This document shows, in pieces, positions 45,066-53,482 of a DNA stretch of 64,000 bases. Below the pieces are notes generated by a model. It was given only the letters and a program-made list of their open reading frames with translations. It was not told the origin of the DNA and ran no database searches. The stretch is from NCBI RefSeq assembly GCF_024707545.1, contig NZ_CP062229.1, positions 992,001 through 1,056,000 on the forward strand, given 5' to 3'. The translations under genes and the position numbers were made by a program. Source of the stretch: Mesorhizobium onobrychidis (GTDB lineage: Bacteria; Pseudomonadota; Alphaproteobacteria; Rhizobiales; Rhizobiaceae). Position 1 is the first letter of the stretch; every line of letters starts with the position of its first letter.

Positions 45066-46931
45066 TCAGGCAGTCTTTTCTTCCATCATCTGCTTGCCGC
45101 GAGGTACACGGATTTCCTCGATGAAATCCTGCATATCCCGGGACGGCGCCTTGGTGAGAAGGCTGACGATGATCATCACGGCGAAGCCGACCGGCAGACC
45201 AAAGGCCGCCGACGAAATGTTCTTGACGCCCCACCACAGTTCCATATTGGGCGTCGCCTTGTCGAAGTCGGCGCCATACTGCGTCATGACGAGGTAGAAG
45301 ATGGTGATGCCGAAGCCCGCGATCATGCCGGCGACCGCGCCAGCCGAGTTGGCTCGCTTCCACCAGACGCCGAGCACCAGGGCCGGGAAGAGCCCACCGG
45401 CGGCAAGCGAGAACGCCCACGACACCATCGACAGGATGTCGGACGGCTTGGTCGCTGCGACGTAGGCGGCCAGCACCGCGACCATAACCAGCAAGATGCG
45501 GGACACGATCAGACGCCGCGACGTAGGCGCATTCTGGTCGATCATCTTGTAGTAGATGTCGTGGCTGAGCGCGTTGGCGATTGCCAGCAGCAGGCCGTCC
45601 GCCGTCGATAGCGCGGCGGCAAGGCCGCCGGCGGCGACGAGGCCCGAGATGACGTAAGGCATGCCGGCCATTTCCGGCGTGGCCAGCACGATCATGTCGG
45701 CGTTGAGGTTGATGTCGGCAAACGAAAGTGCCGTCACGCCCTTTTCGGCGCAGGCAGCGACGATCGCCGCGGTGTCTGTCGCCGCCTTGCCGCAGATCTG
45801 CACGAGCGTATTGTCGGCAGCCGCCCAGCGCATCATCCATCCGGCTTTCTCGCCGATGTTTTCAGGCGTCAGGCCCGACGCTACCAGGTCGAGCATCGTC
45901 CACTTGGCGAACGCCGCATAGGCGGGCGCCGTGAAGTAGAGGATGAAGATGAACAGCAGCGACCAGGCGACCGAGACCCGCGCCTCACGCACCGACGGGG
46001 TGGTGAAATATCGCATCAGGACGTGCGGCAGTGACGCCGTTCCGACCATCAGGCAGAGGATCAGCAGGAAGTAGTTCTTGGCATCATAGCCGCCATGCAC
46101 GAATGGCGTGATGTGATGCACCGTGATGCCCTGCGCCGTCTCAAGCGCGGTGATGTTTGCCAGCGCCTGGCCCTGCATCAATTGCGGGATAGGAATGCCC
46201 GTCTTCACCGTGGACATCCAAATGGCGGGGATCAGGTAGGCGATGATCAGCACGATGTATTGGGCAACCTGCGTCCAGGTGACGGCGCGCATGCCGCCCA
46301 GCATTGAGCACACCAGGATGCCGGCGAGGCCGACATAAACCGCGACGTTGAAGTCGATGCCAAGGAAGCGGGCCGAGATCAGCCCGGTGCCGAAAATCTG
46401 CGCGACCACATAGGTAAACGAGCAGGAGAACAAAACGACCACGCCGATCAGACGGGCAAGATTGCCGCCATAGCGCGCCGACAGGAAGTCGGGAACGGTG
46501 TAGGCGCCGAACTTGCGCAGATAGGGCGCAACGAGGATGGCCACGAGCACGTAACCGCCGGTCCAGCCGAGCACGAAGCCGAGGCCGTCATAGCCGAGCA
46601 GGTAAAGCGAACCGGCCATACCTATGAAGGAGGCCGCTGACATCCAATCGGCGCCGGTCGCCATGCCGTTGTAGAGCGCCGGTACGCGACGCCCGGCGAC
46701 GTAATATTCGCCGACGTGCATGGTGCGGCTCAGGACGCCGATTACCGCATAGATGACGATGGTAAAGCCCATGAACAGGTAGCCGATTACAACGTTTTCG
46801 ACACCCATGGCGCTCAAGATTGCCATCAGGATGATGAAGGCTATGAAGCCGCCGGTGTAGAGGCCGTAGATGCGGCCGAGATTGGAGGTGAAGTCGCCTC
46901 CGCTTGCGGTGGTAGATGTCGTGTTAGCCAT
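45066..46931 (-). CDS. sodium:solute symporter (SSS family, VC_2705-type, monocarboxylate-like)
   Basis: A 621-residue polytopic protein of the SSS family with about 13-14 membrane spans. Family landmarks are YYVAGRRVPALYNGMATGADWMSAASFIG, YTVPDFLSARYGG, GMRAVTWTQVAQYIVL and STADGLLLAIANALSHDIY, containing residues of the sodium site. A soluble insert lies near residues 345-410. Its small partner DUF4212 gene is directly upstream, which defines the VC_2705 group, usually annotated as acetate or other monocarboxylate uptake. GGGGGGAA lies before the ATG. Confidence 0.92.
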   Translation of the reverse strand: MANTTSTTASGGDFTSNLGRIYGLYTGGFIAFIILMAILSAMGVENVVIGYLFMGFTIVIYAVIGVLSRTMHVGEYYVAGRRVPALYNGMATGADWMSAASFIGMAGSLYLLGYDGLGFVLGWTGGYVLVAILVAPYLRKFGAYTVPDFLSARYGGNLARLIGVVVLFSCSFTYVVAQIFGTGLISARFLGIDFNVAVYVGLAGILVCSMLGGMRAVTWTQVAQYIVLIIAYLIPAIWMSTVKTGIPIPQLMQGQALANITALETAQGITVHHITPFVHGGYDAKNYFLLILCLMVGTASLPHVLMRYFTTPSVREARVSVAWSLLFIFILYFTAPAYAAFAKWTMLDLVASGLTPENIGEKAGWMMRWAAADNTLVQICGKAATDTAAIVAACAEKGVTALSFADINLNADMIVLATPEMAGMPYVISGLVAAGGLAAALSTADGLLLAIANALSHDIYYKMIDQNAPTSRRLIVSRILLVMVAVLAAYVAATKPSDILSMVSWAFSLAAGGLFPALVLGVWWKRANSAGAVAGMIAGFGITIFYLVMTQYGADFDKATPNMELWWGVKNISSAAFGLPVGFAVMIIVSLLTKAPSRDMQDFIEEIRVPRGKQMMEEKTA

Positions 46932-46946
46932 TGACGTTCCCCCCGA

Positions 46947-47201
46947 TCAATCTTCATTGACATGATGCTCTTCGTCGATCGCGTTCTGCCGCCGTGCGAA
47001 CCAGAACAGCATGACGACGAAGGCGATGAGCGAGCCCTGAGCGGCCATGTAGAAGCCGAGCGGAAAGCCAAAAATGACGATGTTGTTGAGTTGCTCCACG
47101 AACATGTGGATGACGTAACCGAAGAACACCCACAGGCCCAGCATGACGAACATGAGGCTCTTGGTCTTGTTCCAATAACTTACGCGGTCTGGTGTCGCCA
47201 T
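46947..47201 (-). CDS. DUF4212 symporter small subunit
   Basis: An 84-residue inner-membrane protein with two hydrophobic helices (SLMFVMLGLWVFFGYVIHMFV and FPLGFYMAAQGSLIAFVVMLFWFA). The N-terminal YWNKTKSL is typical of DUF4212 proteins, the small subunits encoded before VC_2705-type symporters. GGGAGGG lies nine bases before the ATG, and the symporter gene begins 15 bases after its stop. Confidence 0.9.
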   Translation of the reverse strand: MATPDRVSYWNKTKSLMFVMLGLWVFFGYVIHMFVEQLNNIVIFGFPLGFYMAAQGSLIAFVVMLFWFARRQNAIDEEHHVNED

Positions 47202-47382
47202 AGCGTTGAACCCTCCCTTGGTTGGCAGCTTGCGAACCGTCTTGAGCGCAAGGCGCCGTTGAAAGCTTGCCTCTTCCGCTAGTGCGGAAGCCCTCCGGCA
47301 TATGTTGCGGCCAGGTATAGAATCAGCCGACCGTAACTTTATAGGAGTAACACTTCTTGTCGCTGCTGTTCATACGACTTTA

Positions 47383-47437
47383 GAATCGGTGAGAGGACTG
47401 GAGAATCGGTGAGAGGACTTGAATCGGTACGAGGGCT
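47383..47437. repeat. Three tandem 17-bp repeats in the symporter/unknown-gene intergenic region
   Basis: GAATCGGTGAGAGGACT occurs at 47383-47399 and 47403-47419, then as GAATCGGTACGAGGGCT at 47421-47437. The 303-bp gap 47202-47504 that contains them also has a hairpin CTTCCGC-TAGT-GCGGAAG at 47273-47290. It separates the divergent DUF4212 gene and the 47505 gene and carries no gene that I can support. The repeats lie about 70 bp before the 47505 start and may bind a regulator. Confidence 0.6.
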
Positions 47438-47504
47438 GGCGGTGCGGCGAGGCGAAGGCTAAACGGTTAGCATCGGTTGGAAACAAAACCGAAGGGAGAG
47501 CGCC

Positions 47505-48137
47505 ATGGGGCTGCTGAACAATTTGTTGCCCGAGTTCCTGCGCAAGCCGCAGCCGATCGGCAGCGTCGGCGAACTAGCTGACTTCATGGATTCCCGTGCC
47601 GCCTTCCTGGCGCAGAAAAGCATCGTCGAGTTCTGCCGCGTCAGGGCAGGGGTCTACTGGCAGAAGCTGTTCAGCGAGAAGGAGTTCCAGTCGGCGCTCA
47701 ACCATTCACGCTGGCGCGCCTACCCTGCGTGCTATGCCATGGTGGCGGAAATGGTGGAGGGTGCGCTGCGCGAACCTGCCGGCTTGCGCCAGCGGGGCCT
47801 GCCGGCGGCGCTGGAAAAAGTGGCCTTGGCAAGCTTCTCCAAATATGCCGTTCCGGAGGGCTCGCCCCCCACTTTCTGGGAGGACGCCGCCGAGCTCACA
47901 CGTCAGCGCCTCGCCGCCACGCAGATCGGTCCGCCGCGGCCGGTGCGTGAAATCCCCGAGCCGCTGGCGCGAACGGTTTTCGAGATGGTCCCGATCCACC
48001 CCAATCTCCTGACCAACGACTACGACTATATTTTCAACTTCCTGAGAATGAATCTGCTGCGCGCGAATGAGGATTTCCTTGAGCAGGCTGACCGCAGCGC
48101 CCTCGTCGACGAACTGCTTGGTGCCGCGCGCATCTGA
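47505..48137 (+). CDS. conserved hypothetical protein
   Basis: A 210-residue soluble, mostly alpha-helical protein that I cannot assign. It has no signal peptide or membrane segment. Recognisable parts are SVGELADFMDSRAAFLAQKSIVEFCRVRAG near the start and VPIHPNLLTNDYDYIFNFLRMNLLR near the end. GGGAGAG lies before the ATG. It lies between the symporter pair and the exonuclease-CBS-DUF294 gene and converges with the latter. The context suggests a role linked to that transporter or its control, but this is inference. Confidence 0.75.
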   Translation: MGLLNNLLPEFLRKPQPIGSVGELADFMDSRAAFLAQKSIVEFCRVRAGVYWQKLFSEKEFQSALNHSRWRAYPACYAMVAEMVEGALREPAGLRQRGLPAALEKVALASFSKYAVPEGSPPTFWEDAAELTRQRLAATQIGPPRPVREIPEPLARTVFEMVPIHPNLLTNDYDYIFNFLRMNLLRANEDFLEQADRSALVDELLGAARI

Positions 48138-48203
48138 GTTTTGTCCCTGCGCGCCGATATCCAAGGCTTCCCCTTCGGCCTTGCACCGTGCAAGCGTCGC
48201 CGG

Positions 48204-50315
48204 TTATGCGAACATCAGGTCCCGCACCAGGTCGGATGCCGACAGAAGGCGTTTGATGAGGCTCTTGAGCTCTATTTGCTGCTCGCGCGTCAGGGCATTG
48301 ACATCGATGCGGTTGGATACAGGTATACCGGCATAGATGTCATGCGTCTGCTGAGCGAGCAGCAAGCCGATCAGCATGGCATGGCCAGCCAGCATCGCCT
48401 TCATGTCGCGCTCGCCGCCAATATCCAACGCGATCAATTTCTCGAGCCGGGCACGTGTGCTCCGCTCGCGGATACCGTGGCGAATTGCAAGCGTGCGCGC
48501 GGTCGCGACGATCGGAAAAAGGCCATGCTTTTTGATGTTCAGCCGGCCATCTTCAAGCTGAAAGCCGCCAAAAACAGTGAAGGGATTGCCGGTTGTCATC
48601 TGCTCGCCGAGAAGCTTTGCGAACACCGGCTCGGCGTGGCCACGCTCATACGCATATTCGATGAACTGCGCGGCCAGCGTTGTGTCGCCGTGAACCGGCC
48701 GGAGATCGTAGACGATATCGACGTTGAGCAGGTCCTCCGGCCGTAGGCGGCGAACCCAATCTTCGACGCGCGCCTTCCAGGTGTCGAGGCTTCCGCGGAA
48801 CGCGGCGTTCGCGGCCATTACCCCGCCTTTGCAATACGGTACGCCTGATATGTCGAGCATGTCGGCGAGCTTGGCGCCGAGAATTTTGAACCAGCTGTCT
48901 TCGAGCCCATCCGGCTCGCCATCTGCGAAGACGATTGCGTTGTCCTGGTCCGGGGCCATCAGGCTTTCGCCACGGCCGCCAGAGCCGAGCACGAGCATGG
49001 CATAGGCGCAGGGCGGCGGGCCATGGCCTTCGATTTGTATCTGTTGTTCCGCAAGCACGGCGGCGCGGCGGGTAAGGGAGCAAAGTTCGTCGCTGATGAT
49101 TTCCGCCACCACGCGCGGGTCGATCGCCTCGCCGATCAGCGAACGCACTACGCCCGGCAGCATCGACCAGGTGGCCGCCAGTTCGGCGGCGTCCTTGGCA
49201 TGTTCGATCGTGTCGTCGAGATCGATGGCAGCGGCAGCGCGGAGCCTCAGCAGGTCACGCGCCGAAAGCACGCCGACCAGCATGCCCCCGTCGTCGCGGA
49301 CGGCGAGGTGGCGGATTTTCAGCCGATCCATGCGGCCGATCGCCCGATAAGCGAAGGCGGCGGCGCGGATGCTTATCAGCGGTCGCGTTGCGATGCTTGC
49401 GACCGGCATGTCAAAAGCGCGCTCGGCGTCGGACGATATGCGGCGCAGCAGGTCACGCTCGGTAACGATGCCATAGTCCTCAATCGGTTGATCTGGCGTT
49501 CCTCGGTCGGACACGAGGACCGAGCTGATCTTGCGCTTCACCATGAGGTCGATGACCTGCCTTGTCGGTTTGGTCGACTTCACCACGACTGGCGGGCCAC
49601 TCATGAGGCTGCCGACGCTATGACGATAGGCGTATGGATCAACCGGCTGAAACGCGGGAGCCTGGGGTCGTGATACCGGCTCGGCCCAGCCGGCGCGATG
49701 GCCGGCTTCGAGAGCGTCCGAAAGGGCAAGGCAGGCGACCTCTGCCTCTCCGAGTGTTCGGATGTTGCGCTTGCGCAACTCCGGAATCAGCGCGGCAAAG
49801 ATGTCTCCCGCCGCGATCGCATCGCCCAGAGCCGAATGGCGGCCGGCTATCTCCAGGCGAAGCCAGGCGGCGATCGGTTCCAGCGAATGGTCTACCAGAT
49901 TGGGATTTGCTATGGTTGCAAGAAGCCGGACGCACAGCGCCCGAGGCTTTTTCCAGGGCAAACGGGCGCGTCGGCATTCGCGCTCCCATACCGCCAGGTC
50001 GAAGCCGATCGAGTGGCCGACGAGGATACGGTCCCCGACGAACTCCTGGAATTGCGCCCATGCGTCCAGGAAGGTCCCGGCCCCGTCAACATCGGCATCC
50101 GTGATGCCGTGGACGAGCGAGACCTCGGACGGGATCGCTTCGCCGGGATCGATGAGGAGATCGAGCCGAGGTTGCCGGACGACCTTGCCATGCGCGATGC
50201 CGATCGCACCAATCTGGATCACCCGTGCCTTGGTGGCGTCGGGCCCGGTTGTTTCGGTGTCGACGGCCGCAGCCGCAATCGCTATCAGCGGTGTCGCGCC
50301 GGTCGCCGGCTTCAT
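48204..50315 (-). CDS. DEDD exonuclease - CBS pair - DUF294 nucleotidyltransferase-like fusion protein
   Basis: About 703 residues in three parts. Residues 10-180 are a DnaQ-like 3'-5' exonuclease domain: AVDTETTG (ExoI, Asp and Glu), HSIGFDLAVWERE (ExoII) and HSALGDAIAAGDIF (ExoIII). Residues about 240-380 carry two CBS motifs (SVLVSDRG...YGIVTERDLLRRI and IRHLAVRDDGGMLVGVLSARDLL), which bind adenosine nucleotides in known proteins. The rest is a DUF294 nucleotidyltransferase-like domain (LVLGSGGRGESLMAPDQDNAIVF) with its C-terminal helical domain. DUF294/GlnD-like proteins are often encoded next to acetate-type symporters. The ATG at 50315 has AAGGGG six bases upstream; an ATG at 50333 is the alternative. 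Confidence 0.85.
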   Translation of the reverse strand: MKPATGATPLIAIAAAAVDTETTGPDATKARVIQIGAIGIAHGKVVRQPRLDLLIDPGEAIPSEVSLVHGITDADVDGAGTFLDAWAQFQEFVGDRILVGHSIGFDLAVWERECRRARLPWKKPRALCVRLLATIANPNLVDHSLEPIAAWLRLEIAGRHSALGDAIAAGDIFAALIPELRKRNIRTLGEAEVACLALSDALEAGHRAGWAEPVSRPQAPAFQPVDPYAYRHSVGSLMSGPPVVVKSTKPTRQVIDLMVKRKISSVLVSDRGTPDQPIEDYGIVTERDLLRRISSDAERAFDMPVASIATRPLISIRAAAFAYRAIGRMDRLKIRHLAVRDDGGMLVGVLSARDLLRLRAAAAIDLDDTIEHAKDAAELAATWSMLPGVVRSLIGEAIDPRVVAEIISDELCSLTRRAAVLAEQQIQIEGHGPPPCAYAMLVLGSGGRGESLMAPDQDNAIVFADGEPDGLEDSWFKILGAKLADMLDISGVPYCKGGVMAANAAFRGSLDTWKARVEDWVRRLRPEDLLNVDIVYDLRPVHGDTTLAAQFIEYAYERGHAEPVFAKLLGEQMTTGNPFTVFGGFQLEDGRLNIKKHGLFPIVATARTLAIRHGIRERSTRARLEKLIALDIGGERDMKAMLAGHAMLIGLLLAQQTHDIYAGIPVSNRIDVNALTREQQIELKSLIKRLLSASDLVRDLMFA

Positions 50316-50620
50316 TCCCGTCCCCTTCGGCATGGCCGATTGCCTTCCTCTGCCGATGTCCCGGCTTGCCGAGACAGCGCTCTGTCGATGCCGGAAAGGT
50401 TCGATCCTGCTTGCCCTGCAGCATAGAGCGCGCCGGCGGGCCGCGTCGATGGCCGAATTTCAGGCTATGGCGTTCGCAACCATGCGCCGGGGAGCTGCAC
50501 GCCCGTACGTCCATACCGAATCCCGAAAGTACACCCGTCCAGGCAGCGCATTCGCCTTAAAGTGATTTGATCCGGTCGAAGCGCTCCCGCATTGTCGGCC
50601 AGTTGTTGCCGAGGCGGCCG
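50316..50620. other. Intergenic gap without a supportable gene
   Basis: About 305 bp between the divergent exonuclease-fusion gene and the membrane-protein gene. I see no RNA gene, strong palindrome or plausible coding frame. It probably contains both promoters. Confidence 0.5.
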
Positions 50621-51013
50621 ATGGATGAGATCAGGCGGGTTGCTGTGGGGTGCATCGGGCGCGCCGTAATGTTCGGATCGCTTGCCATCGGCTGTGTCAT
50701 GGTCGGCTTCTCCTTCAACCCGGTGTCCGCCTTCCGCTCCGGCGCGTTCCTCACGCTGACCATGGTTTTGGCGCTGATGTGGAAAGCCACGACCGCAGCC
50801 AGCAAGAATCCCAAGCACACCGAAGTCTGGCTCTACCTCGATGAAAAATCGCGCCCAGCCGATGCCTCAGCGCGACGGGTGTTCGGCACCATCATGGGCG
50901 ACGTTTATAAACTCTACGCCCAGATCGCGCTTGGCGTGGCGGTTGGGTTCTTCCTGGTGTCGCTCGTGCTGATGCTGTTCGGTCTGGAAGCTTACAGGCC
51001 GCCCGCCAAATAG
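50621..51013 (+). CDS. small inner-membrane protein of unknown function
   Basis: A 130-residue protein with three or so membrane segments: two in the N-terminal half (VMFGSLAIGCVMVGFSF and SGAFLTLTMVLALMWKA) and one or two at the C-terminus (IALGVAVGFFLVSLVLMLFGL), separated by a charged cytoplasmic-looking loop (TEVWLYLDEKSRPADASARR). I chose the ATG at 50621 because GAGG lies six bases upstream; an ATG at 50567 adds 18 basic residues. No recognised family. Confidence 0.72.
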   Translation: MDEIRRVAVGCIGRAVMFGSLAIGCVMVGFSFNPVSAFRSGAFLTLTMVLALMWKATTAASKNPKHTEVWLYLDEKSRPADASARRVFGTIMGDVYKLYAQIALGVAVGFFLVSLVLMLFGLEAYRPPAK

Positions 51014-51216
51014 GCGGCCGCTCCGCCCATCCCTGTCCCTCGGCCCACGAGCCTGGCGTTTTGCATCGGGCCGATCGGCCTCGGAAAGTGCCGCGCTCAG
51101 TAGCAAACAAACCAAATTGTCATCCGGTTGGAGAAAAACATTCCAAGGATCGCTGGAAAATAGCACTAGACAAAGTCTACTGATTTAATAGATTAACCGC
51201 CGAGACGGAGGTCGAT

Positions 51217-51372
51217 ATGTCCTATTTCCAGAACACCCGAACTGCCCGCAAAGGCCAGAGGCTCGGTTCTGAGCAGACTTGGCGGCCGGCCTATGCGGGT
51301 GCCTTTGCCTATCTCGTCTTTGCCCTTGCGTTCGTGTTCACCGGGGCAGTCGTTCTGGGTCTTATCCCCTGA
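51217..51372 (+). CDS. 51-residue single-span membrane protein
   Basis: A short frame with an excellent ribosome-binding site (CGGAGG five bases before the ATG). The product has a basic N-terminus (MSYFQNTRTARKGQRLG), then one strongly hydrophobic helix (AYAGAFAYLVFALAFVFTGAVVLGLI) and stops right after it. Preceded by a 200-bp AT-richer region with likely promoter sequence. Function unknown; good coding features for its size but homology was not checked. Confidence 0.6.
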   Translation: MSYFQNTRTARKGQRLGSEQTWRPAYAGAFAYLVFALAFVFTGAVVLGLIP

Positions 51373-51510
51373 TCATGGAGCCCGGAGCCATCGGCTCTGA
51401 CTTACAGGGGTAGCGATCTGCCGTTTCGCAATATCGGAGTTGAATGAACCGAGTGCCGGTGCGCTTTCGCGCGCGTCCCCTTGACCCCCAACGTGATGGA
51501 GGAGATGGCA

Positions 51511-52455
51511 ATGCCGATCGAGTTCACGCATGTTCCCGGTAAAACTCACCCTGCCGACTCAACGGTGCCGTTTTTCTACGATTTCGCGGAAACCGCGACA
51601 AAGCTGTCGCTGATCGAGGACATCGGCTTCCAGAAGATCGTCGTCGACGATCCGGCCGGGCTGCTGACCAATATGGATATTGCCGCCCGGGCGCTGGACC
51701 GCACGTCCTCACTCGAGGTGGTTCTCACGCATTGGGCCGGTGTGATCGAGCCGACGGTGGCGGCACGGCAATTGGCGGCGCTCGACGCAAAAAGCGGCGG
51801 CCGGCTGTCGCTCAGGATGCTCAGCGAGCCGCTGAGCGACGACGATGCCGAGGCACGTCCGGTCGGCCACACGCTCGTCTGGCAGCGGATCGACGAATAT
51901 CTGGTGCTGCTGAAGCGTTTGTGGTCGAACGACAGGCCGTTCGATCATGAAGGCGCCTTCTACAGCGTCAGGGGTGGCTATGTGCCGCGCAAGGGGCCGC
52001 AGGGCGCCGGCATGACCATCCGCATGGGCGGACAGTCCGGAACGGCGCTCAGGGTCGCCGGGCGGCATGCCGATGTCTTCGAACTGGCGCCGGGTTCGCG
52101 CGGCGAGATCCGGCAGCTGATGGAGCGGGTGCGCAGTGCCGCCGCCGAACACGGCCGGGCCGGCAAGCTGCGTTTCGCGCTTCCCGTCCGGATCCGTTCG
52201 GAGGACAACGCCAGTTGCCAGAAGGCGGTCGACATTGCCGGACCGCCGGCGCAGATTGCGCTGTCGCTGCTTCCTTATGCGGCCCTGGGAATCCAGGAGT
52301 TCATGATCGTCGGTGTCGACAGGCCGCGCGAGATCGCGGCGGCGGGCCGCGAAACGATCGCGCTGCTGCGCAATTCGCTGACGTGCCGCGAGGCCGATGT
52401 CCCTCAGCCGGGGGCGTTTGCGTCTCACGTGACAGGGGAAGTGCGCGCCGGCTGA
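51511..52455 (+). CDS. LLM-class flavin-dependent oxidoreductase
   Basis: A 314-residue member of the bacterial luciferase-like/SsuD family, a TIM-barrel FMNH2-dependent monooxygenase. Supporting segments are FFYDFAETATKLSLIEDIGFQKIVVDDP, LTHWAGVIEPTVAARQLAALDAKSGGRLSL and GMTIRMGGQSGTALRVAGRHADVFEL. GGAGGAG lies six bases before the ATG at 51511, which I prefer over the TTG at 51481. These enzymes cleave C-S bonds of sulfonates or oxidise amines and nitrogen compounds. Convergent with the guanidino-type operon, and possibly part of the same pathway. Confidence 0.87.
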   Translation: MPIEFTHVPGKTHPADSTVPFFYDFAETATKLSLIEDIGFQKIVVDDPAGLLTNMDIAARALDRTSSLEVVLTHWAGVIEPTVAARQLAALDAKSGGRLSLRMLSEPLSDDDAEARPVGHTLVWQRIDEYLVLLKRLWSNDRPFDHEGAFYSVRGGYVPRKGPQGAGMTIRMGGQSGTALRVAGRHADVFELAPGSRGEIRQLMERVRSAAAEHGRAGKLRFALPVRIRSEDNASCQKAVDIAGPPAQIALSLLPYAALGIQEFMIVGVDRPREIAAAGRETIALLRNSLTCREADVPQPGAFASHVTGEVRAG

Positions 52456-52464
52456 GAGCGTTCG

Positions 52465-52806
52465 CTATTTCAAGACCCGTTCGACAATAGCGCCGAAGAT
52501 TTGCGGGTCGAATGCCGGCAGGATGAGAGGCTCGACGAAGCCATCGCGCCGGGCCGTGAGCACATATTGCATCATGGCCTCGTTATCAGGCATTTCGAAA
52601 ACCTGGACGAAGTCATAGGTGCCGAGCGTGGCATAGAAGGCGATGGATCTGCCGCCGAGTGCTGCAACCCGCTCCTCGCTGATTTTCCGGCGCTCCGGGC
52701 TGCCGGCCAGCTCGGCCAGGCCCTTGTCCGTCAATCGCATCAGGGAGATGTAAAGCCGGCTGGTCGTGGTTGCGGCCGGCGTGTCGGCAGTCTCATGAGG
52801 TGGCAT
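52465..52806 (-). CDS. GYD-domain protein
   Basis: A 113-residue protein with a ferredoxin-like GYD domain: LYISLMRLTDKGLAEL, then the hallmark FYATLGTYDFVQVFEMPDNEAMMQYVL. The role of the family is not well known. Its ATG lies one base before the end of the isochorismatase-like gene, so it is the last gene of the eight-gene minus-strand operon. Confidence 0.83.
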   Translation of the reverse strand: MPPHETADTPAATTTSRLYISLMRLTDKGLAELAGSPERRKISEERVAALGGRSIAFYATLGTYDFVQVFEMPDNEAMMQYVLTARRDGFVEPLILPAFDPQIFGAIVERVLK

Positions 52807-52807
52807 T

Positions 52808-53482
52808 TCAGTGCGCCTCGCCGGAGAGTTGCGACATCGCCGCGATGACGGCGCCTGAGTCGGTCAGCGCGCCGAAGATGCCGTTCTCGACCGTTACCAT
52901 GTGGAGCGCGGCCTCATGCGCCCTCTGGTCGCCGCTGGCGCAGGCGTCGGAGATCGTCAGGCACTGGAAATTTCGGTCGCAGGCTTCGCGCAAGGTCGTG
53001 TGCACGCAGACATCCGTCGTGCATCCCGAGAACAGGAGATGCGTGATGCCTTGGGCGCGCAGCACATGCTCGAAATCCGTGTAGGTGAAGGCGCCGTTGC
53101 AGGTCTTGTCGACGATGATGTCCTGTGGCGCGACGTCGATCTCCGGAACGATCTGGAAGCCGGGGCTCGAACGCAGCAGGATGTCGGTTCCCTCGAGGCC
53201 GGCCCGCTTGCGACGCCATTTCTCGTAGGGCGTCATGTCGGCCATATCGCCCCGGTAGCCTTGCCTGGTGTGGATGATCCTGAGGCCGGCCGCGCGCGCC
53301 GCCGCGATCAGGCGGTTCACCGTCGGCAGGATGGCCCGCAGCGGGCTTGGATCGTAGCCCTGCCTGGCGAAATAGCCTGTCGTCGACAGGAAGTCCTCCT
53401 GCAGGTCGATGACGATGAGCGCGGTGTTTCCAGGCACCAGCCTGCCATCATAGGGGAAATCGAAAGGTGTCGCCTTGATCAT
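52808..53482 (-). CDS. isochorismatase-like cysteine hydrolase
   Basis: A 224-residue cysteine hydrolase. The catalytic triad is visible as Asp26 (IVIDLQEDF), Lys126 (IIVDKTCNGAF) and Cys159 (GCTTDVCVHTT). The family includes nicotinamidases, biuret hydrolase and ureidoacrylate hydrolase RutB, which split C-N bonds of amides and ureido acids. In this operon with an amidinohydrolase it may act on a carbamoyl or ureido product. Its ATG overlaps the ATPase stop by four bases. Confidence 0.9.
   Translation of the reverse strand: MIKATPFDFPYDGRLVPGNTALIVIDLQEDFLSTTGYFARQGYDPSPLRAILPTVNRLIAAARAAGLRIIHTRQGYRGDMADMTPYEKWRRKRAGLEGTDILLRSSPGFQIVPEIDVAPQDIIVDKTCNGAFTYTDFEHVLRAQGITHLLFSGCTTDVCVHTTLREACDRNFQCLTISDACASGDQRAHEAALHMVTVENGIFGALTDSGAVIAAMSQLSGEAH

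Noticed and set aside
47383..47437. A possible CRISPR-like repeat array
   Set aside because: Repeats are only 17 bp, spacers 1-3 bp, and no cas genes are present.
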